7,810 nucleotides of DNA from the NCBI GenBank assembly GCA_028702415.1, contig JAQVOT010000051.1, positions 1 through 7,810 on the forward strand, given 5' to 3'. The first letter of the stretch is position 1. Every line of letters begins with the position of its first letter. The translations under genes and the position numbers were made by a program. The notes beneath the pieces were generated by a model, which saw nothing but the letters and a program-made list of their open reading frames with translations, was not told the DNA's origin and ran no database searches. Of the stretch, positions 7,226 to 7,810 are shown in pieces. The stretch comes from Eubacteriales bacterium (lineage in GTDB: Bacteria; Bacillota; Clostridia; Peptostreptococcales; Anaerovoracaceae).

Positions 7226-7251
7226 TTAAAATGATTTTTTAAAATGATTTT
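7226..7251. repeat. Perfect 13-bp tandem duplication at the crtO-like stop codon
   Basis: The 13-mer TTAAAATGATTTT occurs twice head to tail with no gap, at 7226-7238 and 7239-7251. The second copy contains the stop codon and last Phe and Ser codons of the CrtO-like gene, and the first lies in the gap before tex. Removing one copy would leave the same protein end but shorten the gap from 28 to 15 bp. It looks like a recent slippage duplication. Confidence 0.9.
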
Positions 7252-7754
7252 TGTACATCTCGCCCGGAGGCTTTATTTCTATTGAGCAATTTTTTAATAC
7301 GTGGGCGATTGTATCTCTGTGTTATTATGCAGGGTAAATTCACAAGCAATGCATACACTAACATATACCAGATCACCCGTGGAGGAGTGAAAAAGCCAAA
7401 AACCCAGAAGGGAAGGATTGCCAACCAATGAGTAAGTTCACCCCGTGCAGATTCAATCAAAAAACGATTTAAATACTCTTTAGAATGACCTTCAAGCTCT
7501 TTCTTTTTAAACCCTCGTTTTTTTAAGATTGCTCCTCCATCCGGCAGCAGATGCTTCCAGTGTCTAACCCTAAAAATATGATCATAAACGCGACCTTCTT
7601 TTTCAAAAGGATGTGTTCGGAAAAAAAAAGAATCAGGTGAAAAAAAACGGTCTGGTAAATATAAACATATCAATGCCGCAGTAACTTGCAATACCGGCCA
7701 GACAAGAAAGCACAATAGAATTGTTAGTACCTCTGATAGAAAGATTACTCGCAT
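7239..7754 (-). CDS. CrtO-family membrane acyltransferase-like protein
   Basis: The 171-residue membrane protein resembles Staphylococcus aureus CrtO, the acyltransferase that adds a fatty acyl group to glycosyl-4,4'-diaponeurosporenoate in staphyloxanthin synthesis (about 165 residues). Matching blocks, recalled from that family, are FEKEGRVYDHIFRVRHWKH (50-68) followed by PDG (71-73), ESARGELTHWLAILP (101-115) and the near-identical QRYNRPR (146-152). Hydrophobic segments lie at about 8-33, 108-122 and 127-145, with a basic cytoplasmic-like tail. No carotenoid gene is adjacent, so the true substrate is unknown. The ATG at 7754 is the first possible start after an in-frame TGA at 7763-7761. 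The nearest AAGGA (7772-7768) is 13 nt upstream, rather far, so initiation may be weak. The coding strand has T8 (7647-7640) and T9 (7629-7621) runs in Phe codons, and the gene looks more AT-rich than tex. Confidence 0.8.
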   Translation of the reverse strand: MRVIFLSEVLTILLCFLVWPVLQVTAALICLYLPDRFFSPDSFFFRTHPFEKEGRVYDHIFRVRHWKHLLPDGGAILKKRGFKKKELEGHSKEYLNRFLIESARGELTHWLAILPFWVFGFFTPPRVIWYMLVYALLVNLPCIITQRYNRPRIKKLLNRNKASGRDVQKSF

Positions 7755-7810
7755 ATTTTTTCATCAGTCCTTATAGACCGTCCCTTCCACTTTACTTTGA
7801 GGCCGAAGAT

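Noticed and set aside
7631..7764. A second ATG at 7764-7762, 10 nt upstream of the CrtO-like start and in another frame, opening a reading frame of about 43 codons
   Set aside because: Its product has no family features, the AAGGA lies only 3 nt before it, and the overlapping frame encodes the recognisable CrtO-like protein. At most it is a minor overlapping leader.
7765..7810. Promoter for the CrtO-like gene (TATAAG at about 7775-7770)
   Set aside because: The region 17 bp upstream reads AAAGTA, a poor -35, and the putative -10 overlaps the possible ribosome binding site. The window ends too soon to judge.

Overview
The window looks like chromosomal core sequence from a low-to-moderate G+C Firmicute, most likely a Clostridia-type anaerobe. 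This rests on strong AGGAG-type ribosome binding sites, a TTG start, very short intergenic gaps, a tRNA-Gly with encoded CCA, and the protein families present. The assignment below phylum level is a guess. All supported genes are on the minus strand; nothing convincing is coded on the plus strand.

In the direction of transcription (right to left) the order is: (1) a 171-residue membrane protein of the CrtO family (glycosyl-4,4'-diaponeurosporenoate acyltransferase-like), 7754-7239; (2) the RNA-binding transcription accessory protein Tex, starting at a TTG, 7210-4901; (3) an SbcD/Mre11/YhaO-type metallophosphoesterase, 4854-3721; (4) its ATPase partner of the SbcC/Rad50/YhaN type, 3704-1281; (5) a short homoserine dehydrogenase without an ACT domain, 1256-225; (6) tRNA-Gly(CCC), 196-123, with its own sigma-A-like promoter straddling the end of hom; (7) a short tail with three tandem 19-bp repeats (33-89) and a hairpin at the window edge (2-30) that could terminate the tRNA transcript.

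The gaps between genes are 28, 46, 16, 24 and 28 bp, so genes 1-5 may be read as one operon; no internal terminator was seen. The functional core is the nuclease/ATPase pair, which by family knowledge would process DNA ends or hairpins as a complex. Tex upstream binds RNA and acts at transcription complexes. Hom belongs to the aspartate-family amino acid pathway and appears here without thrB, thrC or asd.

No wholly new system is evident. The points most worth a second look are: the ATPase has no zinc-hook CxxC, carries a proline/glycine-rich, probably beta-structured segment at the coiled-coil apex, and lacks the usual switch histidine; a CrtO homologue sits outside any carotenoid cluster and carries T8 and T9 homopolymer runs early in the gene; a perfect 13-bp tandem duplication covers that gene's stop codon; and a 19-bp tandem repeat lies between the tRNA and its putative terminator.
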